DNA of 64,000 bases from contig DASQKY010000032.1 of NCBI GenBank assembly GCA_035630295.1, forward strand, positions 1 through 64,000, given 5' to 3'. This stretch comes from Acidimicrobiales bacterium (GTDB lineage Bacteria > Actinomycetota > Acidimicrobiia > Acidimicrobiales > Iamiaceae). Numbering within the stretch: the stretch's first letter is position 1; each line of letters starts with the position of its first letter. A program made the position numbers and the translations under genes. The notes beneath the pieces are model-generated. The model had not been told where the DNA came from. It worked only from the letters and a program-made list of their open reading frames with translations, and made no database searches. Positions 7,546-15,723 of this stretch are shown here, piece by piece.

Positions 7546-8672
7546 GGCACCTGCTGGTCACCAACGACTTCCCACCCAAGCACGGCGGGATCCAGCAGTA
7601 CCTGTGGGAACTGTGGCGCCGCCTGCCGGCGGGAGACACGGCGGTGCTGACCGCCGCCCACCCCGACGCGCCGGCCTGGGACGCGGCCCAGGGCTTCCGC
7701 ATCGAGCGCACGCCCGAGCGGGTGCTGCTGCCCACCCGGTCGCTGGCCGCCCGCATCGACCGGCTGGCCGTCGAGGTCGACGCCGAGCTGGTCCTGCTCG
7801 ACCCGGCCCTGCCCCTCGGCCATCTCGGCCCCCGCCTGGAGCGGCCCTACGGCGTGGTCCTCCACGGGGCCGAGGTGACGGTGCCGGGGCGGATGCCGCC
7901 CACCCGCCCGGCCCTGGCCCGCGTGCTGCGGGGGGCCCGGTTGGTGGTGGCGGCCGGCGGCTACCCGGCGGACGAGGCCGAGCGGGCCGCCCGCCAGGGG
8001 CTGCCGGTGGTGGTGGTGCCGCCCGGGGTCGACACCGAGCGCTTCACCCCGCTGGCCGAGGCCGAGCGGGCCGCGGCCCGGGCCCGCTGGGGGGTGCCGG
8101 CCGACGCCGAGCTGGTGGTGTCGGTCAGCCGCCTGGTGCCCCGCAAGGGAATGGACGTGCTCATCGACGCCGCCGCCCGGCTGGCCCCCGACCGCCCCCG
8201 CCTGCGGGTGGTGATCGGGGGCGGGGGCCGGGACGAGGCCCGCCTGACTCGCCACATCCGCCGTACCGGCGCCCCGGTGACCCTCCTCGGCCGCTTCGCC
8301 GAGGAGGACAAGCCGGCCCTGTGCGGCATGGGCGACGTCTTCGCCGTGCTGTGCCGCGACCGGTGGGCGGGGCTGGAGCAGGAGGGGTTCGGCATCGTGT
8401 TCCTGGAGGCCGCGGCCTGCGGCGTGCCCCAGGTGGCGGGGGCCAGCGGGGGAGCGGCCGAGGCGGTGGCCGACGGGGTGACGGGCACCGTGGTGGCCGA
8501 CCCCACCGACCCCGGGGCAGTGGCCCGGGCCCTGGCCGCCTACCTGGACGACCCGGCCCGGGCCGAGGCCGAGGGCCGGGCCGCCCGGGCCCGGGCCGAG
8601 GCCGAGTTCTCCTACGACCGCCTGGCCCGATCCCTCCAGGACGCCCTGCCCACGGCCGACAGGCTGCGCTGA
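7542..8672 (+). CDS. GT4 glycosyltransferase, PimB'-like mannosyltransferase
   Basis: 376 residues with a GT-B fold. The start LLVTNDFPPKHGGIQQYLWE is the hallmark of the PimB'/mannosyltransferase group. VSRLVPRKGMDVLIDA lines the nucleotide-sugar site, and EQEGFGIVFLEAAACG holds the E-x7-E motif. In Mycobacterium and Corynebacterium PimB' adds the second mannose of phosphatidylinositol mannosides from GDP-mannose at the cytoplasmic membrane face. The downstream order here (FadD15-like, membrane, SRPBCC, ArsA genes) parallels the pimB' neighbourhood, which supports the call, although a large secreted-protein gene intervenes. Coupled to the QueG-like gene by a GTGA overlap. Confidence 0.82.
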   Translation: MRHLLVTNDFPPKHGGIQQYLWELWRRLPAGDTAVLTAAHPDAPAWDAAQGFRIERTPERVLLPTRSLAARIDRLAVEVDAELVLLDPALPLGHLGPRLERPYGVVLHGAEVTVPGRMPPTRPALARVLRGARLVVAAGGYPADEAERAARQGLPVVVVPPGVDTERFTPLAEAERAAARARWGVPADAELVVSVSRLVPRKGMDVLIDAAARLAPDRPRLRVVIGGGGRDEARLTRHIRRTGAPVTLLGRFAEEDKPALCGMGDVFAVLCRDRWAGLEQEGFGIVFLEAAACGVPQVAGASGGAAEAVADGVTGTVVADPTDPGAVARALAAYLDDPARAEAEGRAARARAEAEFSYDRLARSLQDALPTADRLR

Positions 8673-8778
8673 CGGCGGGCGCCGCCACAGTGACGGAGCG
8701 TGGTTGCCTCTGGCATTTGACCGCGCTGCGTGGTAGATTGCCGCCGTCCACCACTCATAGTCACGTAGAGAATCATCA

Positions 8779-8799
8779 CGACGACGTTCCGTGTCGTCG
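8779..8799 (+). other. 7-bp perfect hairpin in the leader of the propeller gene
   Basis: CGACGAC and GTCGTCG are separated by a 7-base loop and lie directly before the purine-rich ribosome site (GGAGAGGGAGAG) of the gene at 8817. It may tune access to that site. The rest of the 144-base gap (8673-8816) is relatively AT-rich (for example CATAGTCACGTAG) and probably holds the promoter, but no clear -35/-10 pair could be assigned. Confidence 0.3.
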
Positions 8800-8816
8800 G
8801 AGAGGGAGAGAGACCC

Positions 8817-11800
8817 ATGGGCCAGACGACCTCCGCGCCGGCCGACCCCCCCCGTCGGACCACGCGCCGCCGTCTCACCGCTCCCCGCCTGCTGGTGGTG
8901 GGGGCCCTCCTCCTGGGCGGCCTCGGGCTGGCCGGGGTCGAGCGCCCCCAGCCGGTGGCCGCCTCCGGGCCGGCCCACCCCACCCTGGTCAACCCCCTCC
9001 CGGCCAACACCACCCCCCACGTCACCAACGGTGACGTGAAGACGGTGGCCGTGGCCGGCGACACCGTGGTCCTGGGCGGCAACTTCACCGCCTCGACCGA
9101 CCCCGACGGCACGCCCGTCAACCGGTCCTACCTCCTGGCCTTCGACCGCAGCACCGGCCGGATCCGCCGCGACTGGGCCCCCCAGCTCGACAACGAGGTG
9201 TTCAGCGTGGTGGCCGCCCCCGACGGCCAGTCGGTCTACGTCGGCGGCCGCTTCAACCGGGTCGACGGGCTGTCCCAGCTCAAGGTGGCCCGCATCTCCA
9301 TCGCCGACGGCCGCCCCCTGCCCTTCAAGTCCGGGGTCAACGCCGTGGTCACCGCCATGGCCCTCTCCGGCGACCGCCTCTACATCGGCGGCGTGTTCGG
9401 CAACGTGCAGGGCCGCACCCGTCGCGTCGCCGCCCTGGACGCCCAGACCGGGACGGTGGACGACGACGTGGACGTCCCCTTCGCCGGCACCCACCGCGGC
9501 GGCGAGGGCAAGATCTGGCGCATCGAGGCCTCGCCCGACGGCCAGCACGTCGTGGTGGTGGGCAACTTCGCCACCGTGGGCGGCCAGCCCCGCAACCAGG
9601 TGGTGAAGCTGGACGTCAACGGCGACGGGCCGGTGACCCTCTCGCCCTGGTCCACCACCGCCTTCGCCGGCTACTGCGCCAGCTTCACCGACTACGTGCG
9701 CGACGTCTCCTACAGCCCCGACGGCTCGTACTTCATCGTCGTCACCACCGGGGCCAAGGGCACCGGCCTCAACGGCCAGTGCGACGCCGTGAGCCGGTGG
9801 GCCGACTCCACCACCGCCGGCGCCACCCCCCAGTGGATCAACTACTCCGGTGGCGACTCGCACTACTCGGTCGAGGCCACGGGGGCCGCGGTGTACGTCG
9901 GCGGCCACTTCCGGTGGTCCAACAACCCCTACGGCACCGACTCGCTCGGGCCGGGCGGCGTGGGCACCGAGGGCATCTCCGCCCTCGACCCCAGCAACGG
10001 CCTGCCGCTGTCCTGGAACCCGGGCCGAGACCGGGGCCAGGCCGTGTGGCAGATGGTGGCCACCCCCGACGGCCTCTACGTGGCCAGCGACACCGACCGC
10101 ATCGGCCGGTGGTACTACCACGGCCGCATCGCCTTCTTCCCCCTGGCCGGCGGCCTGCCCGTGCCCCAGCCCGAGCGGGCCGGCCTGCCCGTCCAGCTCG
10201 ACCAGTACGCCCCGGCCGGCGGTGGCAACCCGGCCCGCATCACCACCCGCGGCTACGACGGCTCCACCCTGGCCGCCCCCACCGCGGCGGTGGCCGACGC
10301 CTCGGCCCTCTCCGGCGCCCGGGCCGCCTTCGTGGCCGGCGGGGTGCTCTACACCGCCCACTCCGACGGCACCCTCCGGGCCCGCTCCTACGACGGGACC
10401 ACCCTGGGCGCTCCGGTCACGGTCAACCTCCAGCGGATGACCACCTTCGCCTCCGACCTGGAGCGCATGAACGGCGCCGTCTACGACGACGGCCGGCTCT
10501 TCTACACCGTGAGCGGCTCGTCCACCCTGTACATGCGGTACTTCTCCACCGAGAACCGGGTGGTGGGGGCGGTGCGCTTCGACGTGTCCGGCTCCGGCGG
10601 CGGCGTGTCCTACAGCCAGGTCGGCGGCATGGTCCTGGCCGGCCCGCACGTGTACTACGTGGACCGCCAGGCCGGCACCCTGGTCCGGGCCACGTGGCGG
10701 CCCGGCGGCGGCATCGACGGGGCCACCCGCACCACCGTCAGCCCGGCCAACGCCAACGGCCTGAGCTGGACCGGCACCGTGCTGTTCGCCCGCCCGGGCC
10801 AGGTGTCCAACCAGCCGCCCACCGCCGCGGTGGCCGCCTCCTGCACCGGCCTGCGCTGCGACTTCGACGCCTCGGGCTCCACCGACGCCGACGGCGTGAT
10901 CACCGGCGTGAGCTGGACCTTCGCCCCCGGCCAGACCGGCACCGGCACCACCACCAGCCACACCTTCGCCGAGCCCGGCACCTACACCGTCTCGGCCACG
11001 ATCACCGACGACGACGGGGCCACCGCCATCGGCACCCGCACCGTCACCGTCACCGACCTGCCGCCCACCGCGGCCTTCACCGCCCAGTGCGACCAGGGGG
11101 CCTGCTCGGTCGACGGCTCCGGTTCCGACGACCCCGACGGCGACGTCGAGTCCTACGCCTGGGCCTTCGGTGACGGGGGCACGGCCACCGGGGAGACCGC
11201 CGTCCACTCCTACGACGAGTCGGGCACCTACACCATCACCCTCACGATCACCGGCGGGCGGGGCCGGACGGCCACCGCCACCCGGCAGGTCACCGTCACC
11301 GTCCCGGCCGGCCAGGGCTTCGTCGGCGTCAGCGGCACCACCGCCCAGACCACGGCCCTGACCCACCAGGCCACGGTCCCGGCCGACGTCCAACCCGGCG
11401 ACCAGCTCCTGCTGACCGTGGCCTCCAACGCCGCCGGCACGGCCACCGTGACCCCGCCCTCGGGGTGGTCGGTGGTGGCCTCCGGCGGCACCGCCGGGGC
11501 CCGGGTGGCGGTGTTCGGCAAGGTGGCGGCGGCCGGCGACGCCGGCCGCGCCGTGGCCGTCCGGCTCGGCACCGCGGCCAAGGCGTCGGTCGGGGTCGCC
11601 GCCTACCGGGGCCTGGCCGTGGTCACCCCCGCCCCGGCGGTGGCCACCGGCTACCGCACGCCGACCACCACGGCGGTGCTGGGCGAGTGGGTCGTGTCCT
11701 TCTGGGCCGACAAGTCGGCCACCACCGCCGACCTGGCGCCCCCGGCCGGTGTCACCGAGCGCCGCTCCTTCATCGGCACCGGGGCCGGCCACGTGGCCGA

Positions 11801-11921
11801 CCTGCTGGCCGACAGCGCCGGCCCGGTGGCCGCCGGGCCGGTCGGCGGGCTGGCCGCCACCCCCACCAGCGCGGTGGGCAACGCCATGGCCCTCACCATC
11901 CGCCTGGCCCCCACCCCCTAG
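8817..11921 (+). CDS. large secreted beta-propeller protein with two PKD domains
   Basis: 1034 residues. Twin-Arg-like basic start and hydrophobic segment (about 24-40) form a signal peptide ending near PVAAS. Residues about 60-450 repeat the (V)YVGGxFxxVxG pattern followed by LDxxTG, as in DUF5122-type propellers (YVGGRFNRVDG, YIGGVFGNVQG). About residues 660-745 and 746-825 are two PKD domains (each with FDASGSTD / VDGSGSDD and a HTF or HSY...GTYT core). The last 200 residues form a further beta domain. No sortase motif or C-terminal anchor is visible, so it is probably released or wall-associated. Function unknown; adhesion or glycan binding would fit. It has its own ribosome site and interrupts an otherwise conserved gene neighbourhood. 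Confidence 0.88.
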   Translation: MGQTTSAPADPPRRTTRRRLTAPRLLVVGALLLGGLGLAGVERPQPVAASGPAHPTLVNPLPANTTPHVTNGDVKTVAVAGDTVVLGGNFTASTDPDGTPVNRSYLLAFDRSTGRIRRDWAPQLDNEVFSVVAAPDGQSVYVGGRFNRVDGLSQLKVARISIADGRPLPFKSGVNAVVTAMALSGDRLYIGGVFGNVQGRTRRVAALDAQTGTVDDDVDVPFAGTHRGGEGKIWRIEASPDGQHVVVVGNFATVGGQPRNQVVKLDVNGDGPVTLSPWSTTAFAGYCASFTDYVRDVSYSPDGSYFIVVTTGAKGTGLNGQCDAVSRWADSTTAGATPQWINYSGGDSHYSVEATGAAVYVGGHFRWSNNPYGTDSLGPGGVGTEGISALDPSNGLPLSWNPGRDRGQAVWQMVATPDGLYVASDTDRIGRWYYHGRIAFFPLAGGLPVPQPERAGLPVQLDQYAPAGGGNPARITTRGYDGSTLAAPTAAVADASALSGARAAFVAGGVLYTAHSDGTLRARSYDGTTLGAPVTVNLQRMTTFASDLERMNGAVYDDGRLFYTVSGSSTLYMRYFSTENRVVGAVRFDVSGSGGGVSYSQVGGMVLAGPHVYYVDRQAGTLVRATWRPGGGIDGATRTTVSPANANGLSWTGTVLFARPGQVSNQPPTAAVAASCTGLRCDFDASGSTDADGVITGVSWTFAPGQTGTGTTTSHTFAEPGTYTVSATITDDDGATAIGTRTVTVTDLPPTAAFTAQCDQGACSVDGSGSDDPDGDVESYAWAFGDGGTATGETAVHSYDESGTYTITLTITGGRGRTATATRQVTVTVPAGQGFVGVSGTTAQTTALTHQATVPADVQPGDQLLLTVASNAAGTATVTPPSGWSVVASGGTAGARVAVFGKVAAAGDAGRAVAVRLGTAAKASVGVAAYRGLAVVTPAPAVATGYRTPTTTAVLGEWVVSFWADKSATTADLAPPAGVTERRSFIGTGAGHVADLLADSAGPVAAGPVGGLAATPTSAVGNAMALTIRLAPTP

Positions 11922-12004
11922 CCCGGCCCGAGGGCCCGCCGAGGCCACCCGGCCCGGTCGCCGCCGAGTTCGACGGCGGCCGGGCGGCCGGGCAGGATCG
12001 GCGT

Positions 12005-13216
12005 GTGGTCCCCCCGCCCGCCCCGGCCCTGGCCCTGGTCCGGGCCGTCCGGGCCCACGGCGACCGCCCGGCAGCCCCCGGCCCCGGCGCCCCGTCGTGG
12101 CGGGCCGTGGCCGACGATGCCCGCCACCTGGGCCTCGGCCTGCGCGACGCCGGCCTGGCGCCGGGTCGCCGGGCCGTGGTCGAGGGCACCGGCCTGGCCC
12201 CCCACCAGGTGCTGGAGCGGGAGCTGGCCGTGCTGTCCACCGGGGCCGTCCTGGCCCTCGACCCCGGCGACGAGGTGTCGCCGGTGGCCGTGGTGGGAGC
12301 CGACGAGCTGCGGGTCGAGGGCGCGGCCGGGCCCGTCACCTGCGACGTGGACCGGCTCCGGCGCCGGGGCCGAGCGGTCGACGCCGAGGCCCCCGACCGC
12401 TACGAGGCCCTCCTGGCCGCCCTCGACCCGGCCGATCCGTCCGTGGCCCTCCCCGGTCGCCAGGCCACCGGGGCCGAGGTGACCTGGGCCCTGCGGGCCG
12501 TCGACCGGTGGCTGGCCCCGGCCTTCGACGGCGAGGGACCCGGACCCGTGCTGGTGGTCGACGACGGGCCCGGCCGCGGGGCGGCGGCCGTCCTGGGCCG
12601 CTGGTGGCCGGCCCGGGCCGGCGCCCCCCTGGTCGACCCGGGGACCGACCCGGCCGAGGCCGCCCGCCGGGCCGGGGCCACCGTGGTGGTGGCCGGACCC
12701 GGGCACTGGCGGGCCGTGGCCGCCGGCCTGCGCGACGCCGGGGCCCGTTCCCGGGCCACCGCCGCCCTGCTGCGCCGGGGCCGGGTGGTGGCCGCCGGCG
12801 AGCCCGCCGGGCCCGTCGAGCGGGCCGGCCTGGCCGCCACCCGCCGCTGGGTCGGCGCCGGCCTGCGCGACGTCGCCGGCGTGGCCGGCTTGCGGGCCGG
12901 CGTGGCCTGGGACGGCCTCGACCCGGTCGACGCTCGGGACCTGGCCGCGGCCCTGGTGCCGGTGGTGCCCACCTGGTGCGTGGCCGGGGCCCTGGCCCCC
13001 GTGGCCTCCGCCCCCGTGGCCCGGCCCGAGCCGGCGTCGGGCTGGGGCCGGCCCCTCCCGGGCCGGGACGTGGTGGCCGACGGGTCCCGGACCACCATCC
13101 GGGGCGGTGACCTCCCCGGCGGCCGGCTCACCCTGGTCGCCCGTACCGCGGTCGACGGCCGGGGCCGGGTGCGGCTGCCCCGCCCGCCCCGGGGCCCGGG
13201 CGGGGGAGCGGCGTGA
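12005..13216 (+). CDS. degenerate acyl-CoA-synthetase-like (ANL superfamily) protein
   Basis: 403 residues. The N-terminal part (SWRAVADDARHLGLGLRDAG, then a V-E-x-T-G and L-A-V-L-S-T-G-A-V-L-A-L-D-P run) lines up by eye with the start of long-chain acyl-CoA synthetases. The nucleotide-binding P-loop (T/S-S-G-T-T-G-x-P-K), the Y-G-x-T-E motif and the C-terminal hinge Lys are all absent, and the protein is about 200 residues shorter than a FadD15. Its position next to PimB-like, SRPBCC and ArsA genes matches fadD15 in Mycobacterium, which supports a decayed or repurposed FadD15. Catalysis is unlikely. The GTG start is uncertain because the frame is open upstream into non-homologous sequence. 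Confidence 0.6.
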   Translation: MVPPPAPALALVRAVRAHGDRPAAPGPGAPSWRAVADDARHLGLGLRDAGLAPGRRAVVEGTGLAPHQVLERELAVLSTGAVLALDPGDEVSPVAVVGADELRVEGAAGPVTCDVDRLRRRGRAVDAEAPDRYEALLAALDPADPSVALPGRQATGAEVTWALRAVDRWLAPAFDGEGPGPVLVVDDGPGRGAAAVLGRWWPARAGAPLVDPGTDPAEAARRAGATVVVAGPGHWRAVAAGLRDAGARSRATAALLRRGRVVAAGEPAGPVERAGLAATRRWVGAGLRDVAGVAGLRAGVAWDGLDPVDARDLAAALVPVVPTWCVAGALAPVASAPVARPEPASGWGRPLPGRDVVADGSRTTIRGGDLPGGRLTLVARTAVDGRGRVRLPRPPRGPGGGAA

Positions 13217-13728
13217 CCGGGCCCGCCCCCCGGCCGTGGGAGCGGCGCGGGCCCGCCGGCGACGGCCGCCTGCTGGTCCGCCTGTCGTGGGCCGGCACCG
13301 CCGTCTCGTGCGTCACCGCGGTGGCCAACGCCGTCACCGGCGACCGCGACCACTACCTCCTGTCCGCGGCGCCGGCCCTGGCCATGCTGGTCCTGGGCAG
13401 CTTGGCCTTCCTGGCCGCCTTCGCCCTGGCCGTCGAGCGCAGCCGGACCGAGGCCATCGGGGTGGGCGGCCTCTACTTCCTGTCCGGGTGCGCCCCCCGG
13501 GCCGTCCAGGCCACCATGCTGGCCTCGGTGGCGGTGCAGACCGTCGTGCCCCTGGCCGTCACCCTGGTGCGCCCGTTCGTGGCCTTCTCGGTGCTGGCCC
13601 CGGTGTGGTCGCTGGGCCTGGCCGGCCTGTGGGGAGCCCGTCACGGCACCTTCCCGCCCCGGCCGGCGGCCGATGGGCCAGAATGCGACCCGGACGATCG
13701 GCGAACGGAGGCTCCCACCGATGGGTGA
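13213..13728 (+). CDS. small integral membrane protein, 171 aa
   Basis: The GTG overlaps the stop of the gene upstream (GTGA) and the 3' end overlaps the SRPBCC gene by 8 bases. There are about four hydrophobic helices (roughly residues 22-42, 48-70, 78-98 and 104-130) with a short polar C-tail. No family is recognised. Its place between the FadD15-like and SRPBCC genes corresponds to Rv2186c in Mycobacterium by position only. Likely a membrane partner of the neighbouring cytosolic proteins, by context. Confidence 0.7.
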   Translation: MTGPAPRPWERRGPAGDGRLLVRLSWAGTAVSCVTAVANAVTGDRDHYLLSAAPALAMLVLGSLAFLAAFALAVERSRTEAIGVGGLYFLSGCAPRAVQATMLASVAVQTVVPLAVTLVRPFVAFSVLAPVWSLGLAGLWGARHGTFPPRPAADGPECDPDDRRTEAPTDG

Positions 13729-14170
13729 TTCGGTCCGAGAGCACATGACGATCGAGGCGCCGGTCGAGGACGTCCTGGCCGTCATCCTCGACATCGAGCG
13801 GTACCCCGAGTGGGCCCGCGACCTCAAGGAGGCCGAGGTGCTGGCCCGCGACGACGAGGGGCGGGTGGCCGAGGCCCGCTTCCGGGCCGCCGGCTTCGGC
13901 TACAGCACCCAGTACACGCTGGCCTACGACCACTCGGCCGAGGGCGTCCTGTCCTGGCGGCTGACCGAGGGCGACGTCACCCGCAAGCTCGACGGCCACT
14001 ACGAGCTGGTGGGCCACGACGACGGGACCACCGAGGTGGTCTACGAGCTGGAGGCCGAGCTGGTCCTGCCCCTGCCCGGCTTCGTGAAGCGCCGGACCGC
14101 GGCCAAGATCACCCACACCGCGCTGCGCGAGCTGAAGGCCCGAGTCGAGGTGGGCGGGGCGAGCGGGTGA
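13721..14170 (+). CDS. SRPBCC (START/polyketide-cyclase-like) protein
   Basis: 149 residues. The typical START-like opening is visible: MTIEAPVEDVLAVILDIERY followed by PEW, then alternating strands and a long C-terminal helix (FVKRRTAAKITHTALRELKA). These proteins form a hydrophobic ligand cavity. The homologue in the same neighbourhood of Mycobacterium (Rv2185c) is an SRPBCC protein of about the same length. A role in binding or handing over a lipid next to the ArsA-type ATPase is inference. The ATG at 13721 has ACGGAGG upstream. Coupled on both sides. Confidence 0.85.
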   Translation: MGDSVREHMTIEAPVEDVLAVILDIERYPEWARDLKEAEVLARDDEGRVAEARFRAAGFGYSTQYTLAYDHSAEGVLSWRLTEGDVTRKLDGHYELVGHDDGTTEVVYELEAELVLPLPGFVKRRTAAKITHTALRELKARVEVGGASG

Positions 14171-15378
14171 CCGGCCCCCGGCCGGGCCGCACCCTCCTCT
14201 TCACCGGGAAGGGCGGGGTGGGCAAGACCACGGTGGCGGCGGCCACCGCGGTGCGCTGCGCGGCGGCCGGGGCCCGAACCATCGTGCTCTCCACCGACCC
14301 GGCCCACTCCCTGGCCGATGCCCTGGACGTGCCCCTCGGCTCCCGGCCCACCGAGGTCACCCGCAGCCTGTGGGGCCAGCAGCTCGACGCCCGGGAGCGC
14401 ATGGAGGAGGCCTGGGCCGACATCCAGGAGTGGCTGGTCGACGTGTTCGAGTGGGCCGGTGTGGGCGGGATCGAGGCCGAGGAGCTGGCCCTCCTGCCCG
14501 GGCTGGAGGAGATCTTCGGCCTGGTCGACATCAAGGCCTACGCCGAGGGCGGCGAGTGGGACGTCATCGTGGTCGACTGCGCCCCCACGGCCGAGACCAT
14601 CCGGCTCCTGTCCCTCCCCGACGTGCTGCGGTGGTACATGGAGCGCGTCTTTCCCACCAGCCGGCGCCTGCACCGGGCGCTGGCCCCGGTGCTGTCCCGG
14701 GTCACGTCGCTGCCGGTGGCCGGCGACCGGGTGTTCGGCTCGGCCGAGCGCTTCTACGCCCGCCTCGACGGGGTCAAGGAGGTGCTGGCCGACACCGAGC
14801 GGACCAGCGTCCGCCTGGTGGTCAACCCCGAGAAGATGGTCATCGCCGAGGCCCGCCGCACCGCCACCTACCTGGCCCTGTTCGGCTACGGCATCGACGC
14901 CGTGGTGGCCAACCGCCTCCTGCCCGACTCCGTGTCGGACCCGTGGTTCGACCGCTGGAAGGCTCTCCACGCCCAGCACCTGGCGGCCATCGAGGAGGGC
15001 TTCGCCCCCCTCCCGGTGCTCCGGGCCGACCTGGCCGACGAGGAGGTGGTGGGCCTGGACCGCCTGGCCGACCTGGGCCAGGTGCTCTACGGCGACAGCG
15101 ACCCGGCCGCCCGCCTGCACGACGGGGCGCCGCTGCGGGTGGTGGGCCGGGGCGACGACGTCGAGCTCCAGCTCGACCTGCCCTTCGCCGACCGCGACGA
15201 CATCGACCTGGGCCGCCACGACGACGAGCTGCTGGTGGCCGTGGGCCCCTACCGGCGGGCCGTCGTCCTGCCCGACTCGCTGCGCCGCCGGCCGGTGGCC
15301 GGGGCGGTCCTGCGGGACGGGTGCCTGCACGTGACCTTCGGGGCCGAGCGCCGGGCCGCGGCGGCCGGCAGCCGGTGA
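14167..15378 (+). CDS. ArsA/GET3-family ATPase with C-terminal HSP20-like domain
   Basis: 403 residues. The deviant Walker A (FTGKGGVGKTT) lies near the N-terminus, the A' region STDPAHSLADAL and the switch VDCAPTAETIRLL follow, and the last 85 residues are a beta-rich ArsA_HSP20 domain (LQLDLPFADRDDIDLGRHDD). These P-loop ATPases act as dimers. Eukaryotic GET3 inserts tail-anchored membrane proteins and ArsA drives arsenite export, but no arsenite-binding cysteine cluster or ars gene is seen here. A chaperone or lipid-handling role with the SRPBCC partner is more likely. GTG start overlaps the stop of that gene. Confidence 0.9.
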   Translation: MTGPRPGRTLLFTGKGGVGKTTVAAATAVRCAAAGARTIVLSTDPAHSLADALDVPLGSRPTEVTRSLWGQQLDARERMEEAWADIQEWLVDVFEWAGVGGIEAEELALLPGLEEIFGLVDIKAYAEGGEWDVIVVDCAPTAETIRLLSLPDVLRWYMERVFPTSRRLHRALAPVLSRVTSLPVAGDRVFGSAERFYARLDGVKEVLADTERTSVRLVVNPEKMVIAEARRTATYLALFGYGIDAVVANRLLPDSVSDPWFDRWKALHAQHLAAIEEGFAPLPVLRADLADEEVVGLDRLADLGQVLYGDSDPAARLHDGAPLRVVGRGDDVELQLDLPFADRDDIDLGRHDDELLVAVGPYRRAVVLPDSLRRRPVAGAVLRDGCLHVTFGAERRAAAAGSR

Positions 15379-15713
15379 CCGGCGCCACGCCCGGCGGGGG
15401 CGACACCGGCGATCAGGGCCCCGATCCTCAAGAAGGGCGGCCCGGGGACCGATCGAAGGAGGAGCGGCCGCCCCCTGGGGTGGACGCCCTGCAAGCAGCG
15501 GCCCGGGAGGCGATCCACGCCACCCGCGCCCTCCTCGACGCCGCGGAGGCCCTGGTGGACGACCCCGAGATGGTGGAACGCATGGGATCGATCGTGCGCG
15601 CCGCCACCGGCGCCGCCACCCGGGCGGCCCGCAGCGCGGCGGGAGGGACCGGCCCCGGCCGGGACGAGGGGCCCGACGACGGGGACGGGGTGCAACGCAT
15701 CCCGGTCACCTAA
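15375..15713 (+). CDS. small helical hypothetical protein, 112 aa
   Basis: The GTG overlaps the ArsA stop. An unstructured charged N-terminus (G, D, P, E-rich, about 35 residues) is followed by an amphipathic helical segment (DALQAAAREAIHATRALLDA, DDPEMVERMGSIVRAATGAA) and a polar tail. No known domain. It looks like the small accessory protein that follows ArsA genes in related actinobacteria, but I cannot name it. Confidence 0.65.
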   Translation: MTGATPGGGDTGDQGPDPQEGRPGDRSKEERPPPGVDALQAAAREAIHATRALLDAAEALVDDPEMVERMGSIVRAATGAATRAARSAAGGTGPGRDEGPDDGDGVQRIPVT

Positions 15714-15723
15714 GGAGCGCACG

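Noticed and set aside
7311-11948. 1545-codon open frame on the minus strand
   Set aside because: A shadow of the glycosyltransferase and propeller genes. Composition is almost only G, H, V, A, D, with no start site support.
14167-15378. Arsenic-resistance ATPase
   Set aside because: The ArsA-type protein lacks visible arsenite-binding cysteines and no ars genes are near; the neighbourhood matches the mycobacterial lipid-related block instead.
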